The notes: generated by a model from the sequence alone, not told the origin. A DNA stretch of 8,534 nucleotides from Rickettsia endosymbiont of Ixodes persulcatus (GCA_027293795.1 JAPYLE010000102.1:1-8534), one strand, 5' to 3'; positions 1 to 5,300 are shown, counted from the stretch's first letter. Translations and numbers: made by a program.

Positions 1-70
1 CAATTGAGAGCACATCATCTAGAGCTTTGAATAGTTTCATTCTTAAATCGTAACTGTAATTGCTTGCCAT
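1..70 (-). CDS. IS630-family transposase, N-terminal fragment (runs off the window)
   Basis: Reading the minus strand from the ATG at 70-68 gives 23 codons, beginning MASNYSYDLRMK and continuing LFKALDDVLSI, still open at the window edge. The N-terminal S-Y-D-L-R block is typical of the helix-turn-helix domain that opens IS630-family transposases, where it precedes the DNA-recognition helices; the catalytic DDE domain would lie outside the window. No strong ribosome-binding site is visible, only AATAAG upstream. Whether the gene is intact cannot be judged. The family assignment rests on a short stretch, so it is good but not certain. Confidence 0.7.
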   Translation of the reverse strand, partial: MASNYSYDLRMKLFKALDDVLSI

Positions 71-138
71 AACTTATTTATTATTATTTATAACATATAT
101 ATTAGCATAGTATGTACCTATTTACTATGGTCTAGCTA
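1..138 (-). mobile_element. IS630-like insertion sequence, one end (partial)
   Basis: One end of an insertion sequence enters from the left edge. It holds the start of a transposase gene (1-70) plus about 66 bases of A+T-rich terminal sequence up to the point where the neighbouring antitoxin reading frame breaks (about 137-140). The breakpoint is TATA on the plus strand. IS630/Tc1-type elements insert at TA and duplicate it, so the edge is probably one of these two TA dinucleotides. The other end, the terminal inverted repeat and the length of the element are outside the window, so the boundary is inferred. Confidence 0.65.
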
Positions 139-399
139 TACTTTACTCCTCGAACCTATGCTCTTTTCTAAATCTTTTCTAGAAAGACCAAGCTGCTCTA
201 TCCTAAAATTAATTGCTTCAATTGGATCAGGTGCTTCTATTTTATAATGTTTATTCTCATAATCTTCTACTAATATTGATAATATTTCTAATTTTTCAGC
301 TTTTGAGGAATTTTCTTTTGCATCTAATAAATTATCTATTTCTTTTAATGCTTCTTTATATTCTTTTTCTGTTTTTATAATATTTATTTCTATACTCAA
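136..399 (-). pseudogene. higA: HigA-type antitoxin, 3'-truncated by an insertion sequence
   Basis: An 87-residue frame matches the N-terminal part of HigA-family antitoxins: an acidic helical region (residues 1-60), a P-D-P-I-E-A-I-x-F-R segment (about 58-67) and the beginning of an XRE/Cro helix-turn-helix with L-G-L-S-R-K-D-L-E and I-G-S-R-S-K-V at the end. Relatives normally continue through the recognition helix (S-E-x-L-x-x-K-R-x-L) to about 110-130 residues. Here a TAG follows the final Val exactly where IS630-like DNA begins, so the DNA-binding half is missing. The only start giving this frame is TTG (399-397), which lies just 2 bases from the AAGGAG at 402-407; an ATA at 393-391 sits at the optimal 8-base distance and may be a decayed ATG. 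The TTG overlaps the stop of the upstream HigB remnant (TTGA). Probably non-functional. Confidence 0.75.
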
Positions 400-455
400 A
401 TCTCCTTAACATTTATCTTATCATATTCTGCATGCGTTCCCACAAATCTTATGAC
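396..455 (-). pseudogene. higB: HigB-type toxin, C-terminal remnant
   Basis: Twenty minus-strand codons before the TGA at 398-396 read VIRFVGTHAEYDKINVKEI. This is recognisable as the C-terminus of HigB-type (RelE-fold) mRNA interferases, whose family signature is I-R-F-x-G-T-H-A-E-Y-D-K. The frame stays open only as far as about 476, where TAA occurs, and those extra codons (P-R-N-N-N) derive from a palindromic repeat. Nothing of the roughly 75-80 upstream residues of the toxin is present between here and the terminator at 541, so the 5' part was deleted or replaced. The toxin-before-antitoxin order and the TTGA overlap fit a higBA operon. The fragment is too short to have been picked up by length-based gene finding, and it cannot be active. 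Confidence 0.75.
402..407 (-). promoter_or_regulatory. Ribosome-binding site of the higA remnant
   Basis: AAGGAG on the minus strand lies in the last codons of the HigB remnant. It is 2 bases from the TTG needed for the current frame but 8 bases from ATA at 393-391. That spacing suggests the original start codon was at the ATA position. Confidence 0.55.
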
Positions 456-514
456 ATTGTTGTTGCGTGGTTCTTAAAAGCGGTTAATGTCATTCCCGCC
501 TACGCGGGAATGAC
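456..514. repeat. Rickettsia-type palindromic repeat in the higB remnant
   Basis: A perfect 11-bp inverted repeat GTCATTCCCGC (489-499) and GCGGGAATGAC (504-514) flanks a 4-base loop. To its left, ATTGTTGTTGCGTGGTTC (456-473) resembles the sequence that flanks the same palindrome at the 3' end of tadA (ATTGTTACGTAAC, read on the minus strand), so the element probably spans about 456-514. Such elements are dispersed in Rickettsia genomes; I do not assign a numbered RPE family. The left edge is where HigB homology ends. Confidence 0.75.
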
Positions 515-540
515 AAAACAAAGCCAAAGCATACAAACGA

Positions 541-572
541 AAAAGGAGTCTTTAATTAAAGACTCCTTTTTC
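541..572. terminator. Bidirectional rho-independent terminator downstream of adr1
   Basis: A 9-bp perfect stem GGAGTCTTT (546-554) / AAAGACTCC (559-567) closes an AATT loop. It is flanked by five A on the left (541-545) and five T on the right (568-572). Because A and T runs flank both sides, it reads as an intrinsic terminator on both strands. On the minus strand it lies 36 bases beyond the adr1 stop and would end the adr transcript before the higBA remnants. Confidence 0.9.
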
Positions 573-607
573 GTGTTAATAGCTTGTAAAAAGATTTGAG
601 AGCTTAA

Positions 608-1366
608 TTACATATCAAATCTTAATCCCGCCATTAGGTTATTACCTTTACAACGGGTTCCGCCAAATTTATATGTGACTCCATCAATAGTTTTAGTGGT
701 ATTTTTTGTTTTACCGTAATCTGTCCAGCTATAAACGAGTTCTGCTTTTACACCTTGTGCTACTTCAAATGAAGTACCTAAAGATAATTGATAAGCAAAA
801 TTGGTTTTATTTTTAGTAGTTAGGCTAGGATCATTAACAGTCAAAGTTATACTATTAGCATTTGTAGTAATGTCTTTTCCTGTGATTTTCTCTTTTACCA
901 TTGCAAGACCAACACCGGCACCAGCAAAAACTTTAAACATACTTAAATCAACAAAATCTACATAACCGTTAAGTAACGCACCTACAATAGTAGGCTTATG
1001 TTTTACTGACTGAGTAGGATTAGTACCTCTTGGACTAGTTTTAGTTATTGATTTTTTCAGATGAGCATTTGTTACTGTTCCAAGTGTTAAATCGGTTCTT
1101 AAATTATCCATGATATAATAACCTACTCCGATATTACCGGTAAAACCAGTATTAGATTTTAGTTTAAAATCTATACCTTTAGGTTTTATTTTGTTAAAAA
1201 TCACGCCACCAGCATTAAGTTTTAAATACCATTGATTTTCCATAGATGATGACATCGATGAATTAGTAGATGAATCTACAGAGGAATTCATATCGCAATC
1301 AGCGAATGAAAGACCGGAAGTTAAAAGTGCTGTGCTTGCAGCTGCTATTAAAAGTAATTTTTTCAT
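608..1366 (-). CDS. adr1: Adr1-type outer-membrane beta-barrel adhesin
   Basis: A 252-residue precursor. Residues 1-22 (MKKLLLIAAASTALLTSGLSFA) form a Sec signal peptide with cleavage expected after S-F-A. A Ser/Asn-rich segment (about 24-43) follows, then alternating amphipathic strands ending in L-M-A-G-L-R-F-D-M, as expected of a small (about 8-stranded) Ail/Lom-like barrel in the outer membrane. Rickettsial Adr1 is reported to bind host vitronectin; that role comes from the literature, not from this sequence. The next gene upstream is a clear paralogue sharing G-Y-V-D-x, V-F-A-G-A-G-V-G, V-K-E-K and the C-terminal A-G-x-R-F-D motif. AAAGGG lies about 12 bases before the ATG. Two cysteines are visible, C24 and C239; the latter sits where the paralogue has Tyr. 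The terminator at 541-572 ends the transcript. Confidence 0.88.
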   Translation of the reverse strand: MKKLLLIAAASTALLTSGLSFADCDMNSSVDSSTNSSMSSSMENQWYLKLNAGGVIFNKIKPKGIDFKLKSNTGFTGNIGVGYYIMDNLRTDLTLGTVTNAHLKKSITKTSPRGTNPTQSVKHKPTIVGALLNGYVDFVDLSMFKVFAGAGVGLAMVKEKITGKDITTNANSITLTVNDPSLTTKNKTNFAYQLSLGTSFEVAQGVKAELVYSWTDYGKTKNTTKTIDGVTYKFGGTRCKGNNLMAGLRFDM

Positions 1367-1472
1367 ATTGTTAAATTTTCCCTTTAAATTTTATTTGTTG
1401 TTAGTAAAGATAATAATTTTACAATTTTTACCTAAATTCAATAAAAAATAGTTTTAAGTGATATTACTGACT

Positions 1473-1573
1473 TGTCATCCCGCGAGCTTATAGCAGGATC
1501 TAACTTAAAATACTAATAATATTAGTATTTTAAGTTGTTTTTTTGGATACCATGGTCAAGCCACGGCATGACA
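1473..1573. repeat. Palindromic repeat element between adr1 and adr2
   Basis: The outer arms TGTCATCCCGCGAGCTTATA (1473-1492, continuing AGCAGGATC) and the right arm 1545-1573 (GGATACCATGG..., ending in GGCATGACA) are imperfect inverted repeats of about 29 bases. Inside them is a perfect 16-bp hairpin, 1502-1517 against 1521-1536, with an AAT loop, followed by GTTTTTTT. The left arm closely matches, in inverse orientation, the fragment at 5871-5898, so this is a second repeat family, distinct from the GTCATTCCCGC type. Read on the plus strand the core looks like a terminator, but no plus-strand gene precedes it. It may still form a hairpin in the 3' end of the adr2 transcript. Confidence 0.75.
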
Positions 1574-1607
1574 CTAGGTTATTACTTAAAACTGTTATCT
1601 TGTTTAA

Positions 1608-2282
1608 TTAGATATCAAATCTTATACCTGCTGTTAAGTTATGGCTTTGATAACGCATTCCACCGGTTTGTACGTTTTGCCCTTGGTAAACTACGTTTTT
1701 ACCTTTTGCTCTCCCGTCATCTATCCAGCTATAAGCTAGTTCTGCTTTGACACCGTCGGCAATTTGTGCAGAAGTACCTAAAGTTAGCTTGTAAGAGATA
1801 TTAGTTCTGTTTTGAGTTGTAGATGCAAGACCGGTTATCCCGTTATATGTAACTTTCTCTTTAACTAATGAAGGACCAACACCGGCACCGGCAAAAACAC
1901 CAAACATATCGAAATTAGTTAAATCTACATAACCGTTAATAAGTAAACGTGTAATAGTAGATTTATGACTTACTGAAATATTAGTACCGGGAAAAGGTGC
2001 ATTAGCCGCAGTTCCGGATTGCTTTAATTTTCCACTGATTATAGTACCTAAAGTTAAATCAGCTCTAAAATTTTCGGAAATATAATAACCGATACCTAAA
2101 TCAACGGGAACAGTCGTATTAGATTTTAATTTAACACCGGTTACCTTATCTTTTTCTTTATTAAACATTGCTGCACCGGCATCTATTCTTAAATACCACT
2201 CATTATCCATGCCATCAGCAAATGATACGGTAGAAGATAAAATTGTTGCACTTGTAGCAGCTATTAAAAGTAACTTTTTCAT
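1608..2282 (-). CDS. adr2: Adr2-type outer-membrane beta-barrel adhesin
   Basis: A 224-residue precursor when started at the ATG at 2282-2280. That start gives a clean signal peptide (MKKLLLIAATSATILSSTVS-FA, cleavage after residue 22) and has GAGG 8 bases upstream. A GTG three codons further upstream would place M-L-I before the lysines and would overlap the GAGG, so I reject it. The mature protein has alternating strands, N-x-W-Y-L-R at its N-terminus, G-Y-V-D-L, V-F-A-G-A-G-V-G, V-K-E-K and a terminal A-G-I-R-F-D-I, matching the adjacent adr1 product, but it lacks the Ser-rich segment. It belongs to the rickettsial Adr2 group, Ail/Lom-like adhesins said to aid attachment to host cells and serum resistance. 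The tandem arrangement with adr1 points to an old duplication; a palindromic repeat now separates the two. Confidence 0.88.
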   Translation of the reverse strand: MKKLLLIAATSATILSSTVSFADGMDNEWYLRIDAGAAMFNKEKDKVTGVKLKSNTTVPVDLGIGYYISENFRADLTLGTIISGKLKQSGTAANAPFPGTNISVSHKSTITRLLINGYVDLTNFDMFGVFAGAGVGPSLVKEKVTYNGITGLASTTQNRTNISYKLTLGTSAQIADGVKAELAYSWIDDGRAKGKNVVYQGQNVQTGGMRYQSHNLTAGIRFDI

Positions 2283-2290
2283 GATTAACA

Positions 2291-2294
2291 CCTC
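2291..2294 (-). promoter_or_regulatory. Ribosome-binding site of adr2
   Basis: GAGG on the minus strand, 8 bases from the ATG at 2282-2280. It decides the start in favour of that ATG over the in-frame GTG at 2291-2289. Confidence 0.7.
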
Positions 2295-2336
2295 AAATTA
2301 AATAATTCAACATTATCTTAATGGTATATATAACAT

Positions 2337-2342
2337 ATTATA
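2337..2342 (-). promoter_or_regulatory. Possible -10 box upstream of adr2
   Basis: A perfect TATAAT on the minus strand, about 55 bases upstream of the adr2 start. No convincing -35 hexamer is found at 16-18 bases, and such hexamers arise easily by chance in DNA this A+T-rich, so this is only a candidate. Confidence 0.25.
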
Positions 2343-2555
2343 TTTTTTAGTTCTATATTTGATCGGCAATTAGATTCATATAAAAAGCTTTTATTAAGTT
2401 TTGTGACCAAATAAACACATATATACTCCCCCACTTGAAAAATTGACTAGTCATCCTACCAGAACTCTATGGTACTCACGTATTAATATACGCTCCGTTC
2501 CTCACTCTGTGGATTCCTTGCTCTTTTTCAGGTTGAACTTCGTATAACTAACTCT
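2343..2555. other. Intergenic region between adr2 and fdxA, possibly containing a dispersed repeat
   Basis: I find no coding frame, tRNA or clear terminator here. The left part is plain A+T-rich leader DNA. The block at about 2440-2545 is noticeably less A+T-rich than its surroundings, with TGACTAGTCATCC, CGTATTAATATACG (a 5-bp stem around TAAT) and two related GAG-x-x-AGGAA units on the minus strand. Its composition and the TCATCC fragment resemble rickettsial repeat sequence, but I cannot confirm copy number. All reading frames through it are broken by stops. Confidence 0.35.
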
Positions 2556-2900
2556 TCATTTTACTTCGGAGTATACTTCAGCAAACATGTATTTATTAAA
2601 CTTATCTTTCTCATCTTTAAATTTATCGGCATCAGACAAAGCAGGCTTTTTTTTGGTAATATTTTTCCATCCCTTATTCTCTATAAAATCTTTTGCACGT
2701 TCTACCCATTCTATTAACTCCGGTGATTCGGGTTTGATTGCATATATAGGACAATCAGGAACGCATACGCCGCAATCTATACATTCATCAGGGTTAATGA
2801 CTAGCATGAATTCCCCTTCATAGAAGCAGTCTACGGGACATACTTCAACGCAATCGGTATATTTACATTTTACACATTCATCGGTTACAACATAAGTCAT
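2556..2900 (-). CDS. fdxA: 7Fe ferredoxin ([3Fe-4S][4Fe-4S])
   Basis: A 114-residue soluble electron carrier of the FdxA / Azotobacter ferredoxin I type. The cysteine pattern is C9-x2-C12-x4-C17-x3-C21-P and C40-x2-C43-x2-C46-x3-C50-P. By comparison with ferredoxin I, C9, C17 and C50 would hold the [3Fe-4S] cluster and C21, C40, C43 and C46 the [4Fe-4S] cluster, with C12 and C25 as the extra conserved non-ligand cysteines. The acidic and lysine-rich C-terminal half (about 60-114), including W65, is the usual helical extension of this family. The ATG at 2900-2898 is 4 bases beyond the ccmC stop, so the two genes are probably cotranscribed. There is no strong Shine-Dalgarno (only AAGAAT), which suggests coupling to ccmC translation. 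The redox partner is unknown. Confidence 0.93.
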   Translation of the reverse strand: MTYVVTDECVKCKYTDCVEVCPVDCFYEGEFMLVINPDECIDCGVCVPDCPIYAIKPESPELIEWVERAKDFIENKGWKNITKKKPALSDADKFKDEKDKFNKYMFAEVYSEVK

Positions 2901-2904
2901 TTTA

Positions 2905-3597
2905 TTATCGATTCTTAATTTTATAAATTAATACAGAAGTTCGCATAGTTAGTATTAATAAAAAATATAGCACAAAACTTATAAACATAATAATTAAGGG
3001 TTTCAACATTGAAGAATGAATAGTAGGAGAACCAAGCCTTAAAACACTAGCTGGCTGATGCAGGCTATACCAAATATTTACTGAGAATTTTACTATCGGT
3101 ATGTTAATCAAACCGATAAGAGCAATAATCGAAGCAGGATTTTGTGCCTTTCTTATATTATCCGCACTATTCACTATTATAATATAGCTTAAATATAATA
3201 AAAATAATATAAGCATAGAGGTAAGTCTTGCATCCCAAACCCACCATGTTCCCCATATAGGCTTTCCCCATAAAGAGCCTGTTACTAAACTAATCAAAGT
3301 AAAAGTAGCTCCAACGTAACTAGAAGCTACAGCTAGCAAATAGCTCATAGTAGTTTTCCATACTAAATAACTAAAGCTGCATGCTGCCATAAAAACATAA
3401 ATACCAAGGGCCATCCAAGCAGCAGGTACATGAACATACATAATGCGTACAAACTCACCTTGTTGATAATCTACCGGCGAAACTATGAGGGCTAAATAAA
3501 GACCTATAACCGTCATTACGAAAGTAGATATAGTTAATATAGGTATTATAACCTTTGATAATTTATTAAAATAATAGGGGGTTAATAGTTTTAACAT
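2905..3597 (-). CDS. ccmC: Cytochrome c maturation haem-handling membrane protein CcmC
   Basis: A 230-residue inner-membrane protein with about six hydrophobic segments (roughly 17-40, 56-80, 84-107, 124-142, 155-172, 198-218). It has the family's periplasmic tryptophan-rich motif W-G-T-W-W-V-W-D-A-R (115-124) and two histidines that match the conserved haem ligands, H56 (Y-V-H-V-P-A-A-W) and H180 (S-L-H-Q-P-A-S). CcmC presents haem to the chaperone CcmE during system I cytochrome c maturation. The length is close to that of E. coli CcmC. No other ccm genes are adjacent; scattered ccm genes are usual in alphaproteobacteria with reduced genomes. fdxA follows after 4 bases. The ribosome-binding site is weak (AGTAAG) and sits close to a palindromic element upstream. 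Confidence 0.93.
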   Translation of the reverse strand: MLKLLTPYYFNKLSKVIIPILTISTFVMTVIGLYLALIVSPVDYQQGEFVRIMYVHVPAAWMALGIYVFMAACSFSYLVWKTTMSYLLAVASSYVGATFTLISLVTGSLWGKPIWGTWWVWDARLTSMLILFLLYLSYIIIVNSADNIRKAQNPASIIALIGLINIPIVKFSVNIWYSLHQPASVLRLGSPTIHSSMLKPLIIMFISFVLYFLLILTMRTSVLIYKIKNR

Positions 3598-3636
3598 ATT
3601 TTATTTTCTTACTCTCGATGTCATTCCTAGTTAAAA

Positions 3637-3822
3637 GCGATGCTGTTATATGACTATGATGTCATTCCCACGTAGGCGAGAATCCAGTAAAACATAAAAA
3701 AATAAGTTTTTATATGTTTATTTTGTCAAATATACAATTTTTGTACCAATAATATAGATTATTTTTTTCTGGATTCCCGCTTACGCGGGAATGACATCAT
3801 TTGGGTTACGTAACAATGCTCT
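3637..3822. repeat. Long palindromic element between ccmC and tadA, entering the tadA 3' end
   Basis: The core arms are 27 bases each, 3661-3687 and 3769-3795, and match as inverted repeats at 24 of 27 positions. Each arm also folds on itself (ATTCCCGC / GCGGGAAT). The similarity continues outward into the flanks: GATGCTGTTATATGAC (3639-3654) against the minus-strand GCATTGTTACGTAAC just inside tadA. The right arm is identical, in inverse orientation, to the arm at 5828-5854. The A+T-rich centre (3688-3768) is non-coding. The element supplies the tadA stop codon and tail. A direct repeat GATGTCATTCC occurs at 3617-3627 and 3658-3668. Confidence 0.8.
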
Positions 3823-4320
3823 ACCATGATTAGGAATAGCAGTTCTTATTTTTTTAAAAAACTCATTCATTAATAGCCCCGAATCTTCGGCAAGAATTCC
3901 GCTATATATTTCCGGTCTATGAAAACAAGCACTACTGTTAAAATATCGCAAATTACTTTCAACAGCCCCATGTTTAGGATCAGATGCTCCATAACACAAA
4001 CGTTTCAACCTGCTATGGCTAATCGCTGCCGCACACATAGCACAAGGCTCTAAAGTAACGTAAATATCATAATCATTTAAATTTTTAGAAGATATAATGT
4101 TACATACTTCATTAATAGTAATGATTTCAGCATGATAAAGAGCATTGTTTTTTTCTTCGGTATTATTATGACTACTAGCAATAATTTTCTGATTTAATCT
4201 ATCTACAATCACTGCTCCAACCGGAACTTCATTTTTATCAAAAGCAATCCTGGCTTGTTTTAAAGCTTGCTGCATGAAAAAGTTATTAAAACTAGTTTCT
4301 TTATCTAACAATATATTCAC
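3781..4320 (-). CDS. tadA: tRNA-specific adenosine deaminase TadA, with repeat-derived C-terminal tail
   Basis: A cytidine-deaminase-fold enzyme that converts A34 of tRNA-Arg(ACG) to inosine. The zinc site is visible: H63-A-E65 (Zn ligand and proton-shuttle Glu) and P92-C93-A-M-C96. V-P-V-G-A-V-I-V (32-39) is the usual first strand. Homologues end a few residues after the L-L-x-x-F-F-K-x-I-R segment (149-159). Here the protein continues to residue 179, and the last 13 residues (RALLRNPNDVIPA) and the stop codon are read from a palindromic element. The start is uncertain: GTG at 4320-4318 overlaps the fieF 3' end by 20 bases and preserves the aromatic helix N-N-F-F-M-Q-Q-A-L seen in homologues, while the ATG at 4275-4273 would remove it. 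Neither has a clear ribosome-binding site, so coupling to fieF translation is likely. Confidence 0.92.
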   Translation of the reverse strand: MNILLDKETSFNNFFMQQALKQARIAFDKNEVPVGAVIVDRLNQKIIASSHNNTEEKNNALYHAEIITINEVCNIISSKNLNDYDIYVTLEPCAMCAAAISHSRLKRLCYGASDPKHGAVESNLRYFNSSACFHRPEIYSGILAEDSGLLMNEFFKKIRTAIPNHGRALLRNPNDVIPA

Positions 4321-5206
4321 GATAATTTACATGTTCTTCGAATCCATGCGGATCTTGGTGAATAATTATTTCAGCTTCCGGAAATTCTTGCAATATTTCA
4401 AAAGCAATTTCATCACTAATTTTATGAGCATTATAAAGCGACATATTGCCGTCCATTTCCAAATGGCACTGGATAAAAGCTTTTTGACCGGCATATCTAG
4501 TTTTCATTTCGTGTATACCTTTCACACCTAAATGGTTATTAACTATCGAGAGAATTTTTTGCCTATCTTGTTCAGGTAATTCATGATCTACTAAATTTTT
4601 AAATGCCTTTTTAAATAAAGAATAAGAAGCGTGAAATATATATAATGAAATAACTACCCCAAATAATGGATCAACAAACCAAAAATGATTGCTTAAATTT
4701 ACAGAGATAATTACTATAACATTAGTTAGTAAGTCCGTGAAATAATGAAGCTTATCGGCTTTTACTATCTCCGATCCTGTTTTTTTAATTACATAAGTTT
4801 GATAAAGTACTAAAATAATTGTTAAGAATATACATACATACATTACAGTAGTACCGTCGCTAATATTCTCCGGTTTTGTTTTTTCAAATAAAGATTTAAC
4901 CGAAGAAAAACCTACAAAAAAAGCCGAAGCAAAGAAAAATATTGATTGAGAAAAAATTGTTAAATCCTGCATTTTTTCATGCCCAAATCGATAATGATGA
5001 TCAGGTGGTTGCAGAGCAAACCCTAAAGCTATTAAATTAATAAAGGAGGAAGTTATATCAAGCATCGAGTCAATTAAAGAAGCAAGTATTGATTGCGAAT
5101 CGGTAACAACCCAAGCATATAATTTTATACTTAAAATAATTAATGCCGTAGTAACAGATAAATAAGATGCCGATTTTATTAACTGATTACGGCTATTAGT
5201 ATCCAT
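4301..5206 (-). CDS. fieF: Cation diffusion facilitator family metal exporter (FieF-like)
   Basis: A 301-residue inner-membrane metal/proton antiporter. Numbered from the chosen ATG, the transport site has D46-x3-D50 (L-I-D-S-M-L-D) in TM2 and H154-x3-D158 (H-Y-F-T-D) in TM5, the D-D-H-D set of FieF-type Zn/Fe/Cd exporters. The TM2-TM3 loop has D-H-H-Y-R-F-G-H. The C-terminal cytoplasmic domain (about 205-301) carries histidines expected in the dimer metal site, including H248 and the I-H-Q-D-P-H-G segment. The ATG at 5206-5204 is favoured because GGAAAG lies 7 bases upstream; a TTG five codons earlier overlaps that site. tadA begins inside its 3' end, so the two form an operon. The true substrate (Fe, Zn or other) cannot be read from the sequence. 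Confidence 0.88.
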   Translation of the reverse strand: MDTNSRNQLIKSASYLSVTTALIILSIKLYAWVVTDSQSILASLIDSMLDITSSFINLIALGFALQPPDHHYRFGHEKMQDLTIFSQSIFFFASAFFVGFSSVKSLFEKTKPENISDGTTVMYVCIFLTIILVLYQTYVIKKTGSEIVKADKLHYFTDLLTNVIVIISVNLSNHFWFVDPLFGVVISLYIFHASYSLFKKAFKNLVDHELPEQDRQKILSIVNNHLGVKGIHEMKTRYAGQKAFIQCHLEMDGNMSLYNAHKISDEIAFEILQEFPEAEIIIHQDPHGFEEHVNYREYIVR

Positions 5207-5213
5207 GACCAAT

Positions 5214-5219
5214 CTTTCC
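5214..5219 (-). promoter_or_regulatory. Ribosome-binding site of fieF
   Basis: GGAAAG on the minus strand, 7 bases before the ATG at 5206-5204. It supports that start over the in-frame TTG at 5221-5219. Confidence 0.6.
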
Positions 5220-5273
5220 AATTTAGTTGTGTTAGTTTAACAAAGAAAATATAAAATTCAATGTGTTTTATAC

Positions 5274-5300
5274 TTTACAAAATTCTAAAAACCATATACT
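5274..5300 (+). promoter_or_regulatory. Candidate promoter of the 17-kDa antigen gene
   Basis: TTTACA (5274-5279) and TATACT (5295-5300) are separated by 15 bases, with the start codon 35 bases beyond the -10. Both hexamers are one or two bases from the sigma-70 consensus, but the spacer is 2 bases shorter than ideal. The position suits a leader of about 25-30 bases ending in an AGAGAG ribosome-binding site (5322-5327). Confidence 0.45.

Noticed and set aside
136..455. Active HigBA toxin-antitoxin system
   Set aside because: Only 19 codons of the toxin remain and the antitoxin lacks most of its helix-turn-helix, so this is a relic.
1390..1440. Promoter for adr1 (TTGAAT with AATTAT at 17 bases)
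   Set aside because: The hexamers are weak and A+T-rich sequence yields many such pairs; not better than chance without transcript data.
1535..1750. Plus-strand open frame of 71 codons
   Set aside because: It lies antisense to the 3' end of adr2 and across a palindromic repeat, has no ribosome-binding site or recognisable domain, and conflicts with the well-supported adr2.
2587..2823. Plus-strand open frame of 78 codons
   Set aside because: It is antisense to fdxA, whose cysteine pattern is unmistakable; low-complexity shadow.
4274..4531. Plus-strand open frame of 85 codons
   Set aside because: It is antisense to the fieF 3' end and tadA start; both sense proteins show conserved motifs.
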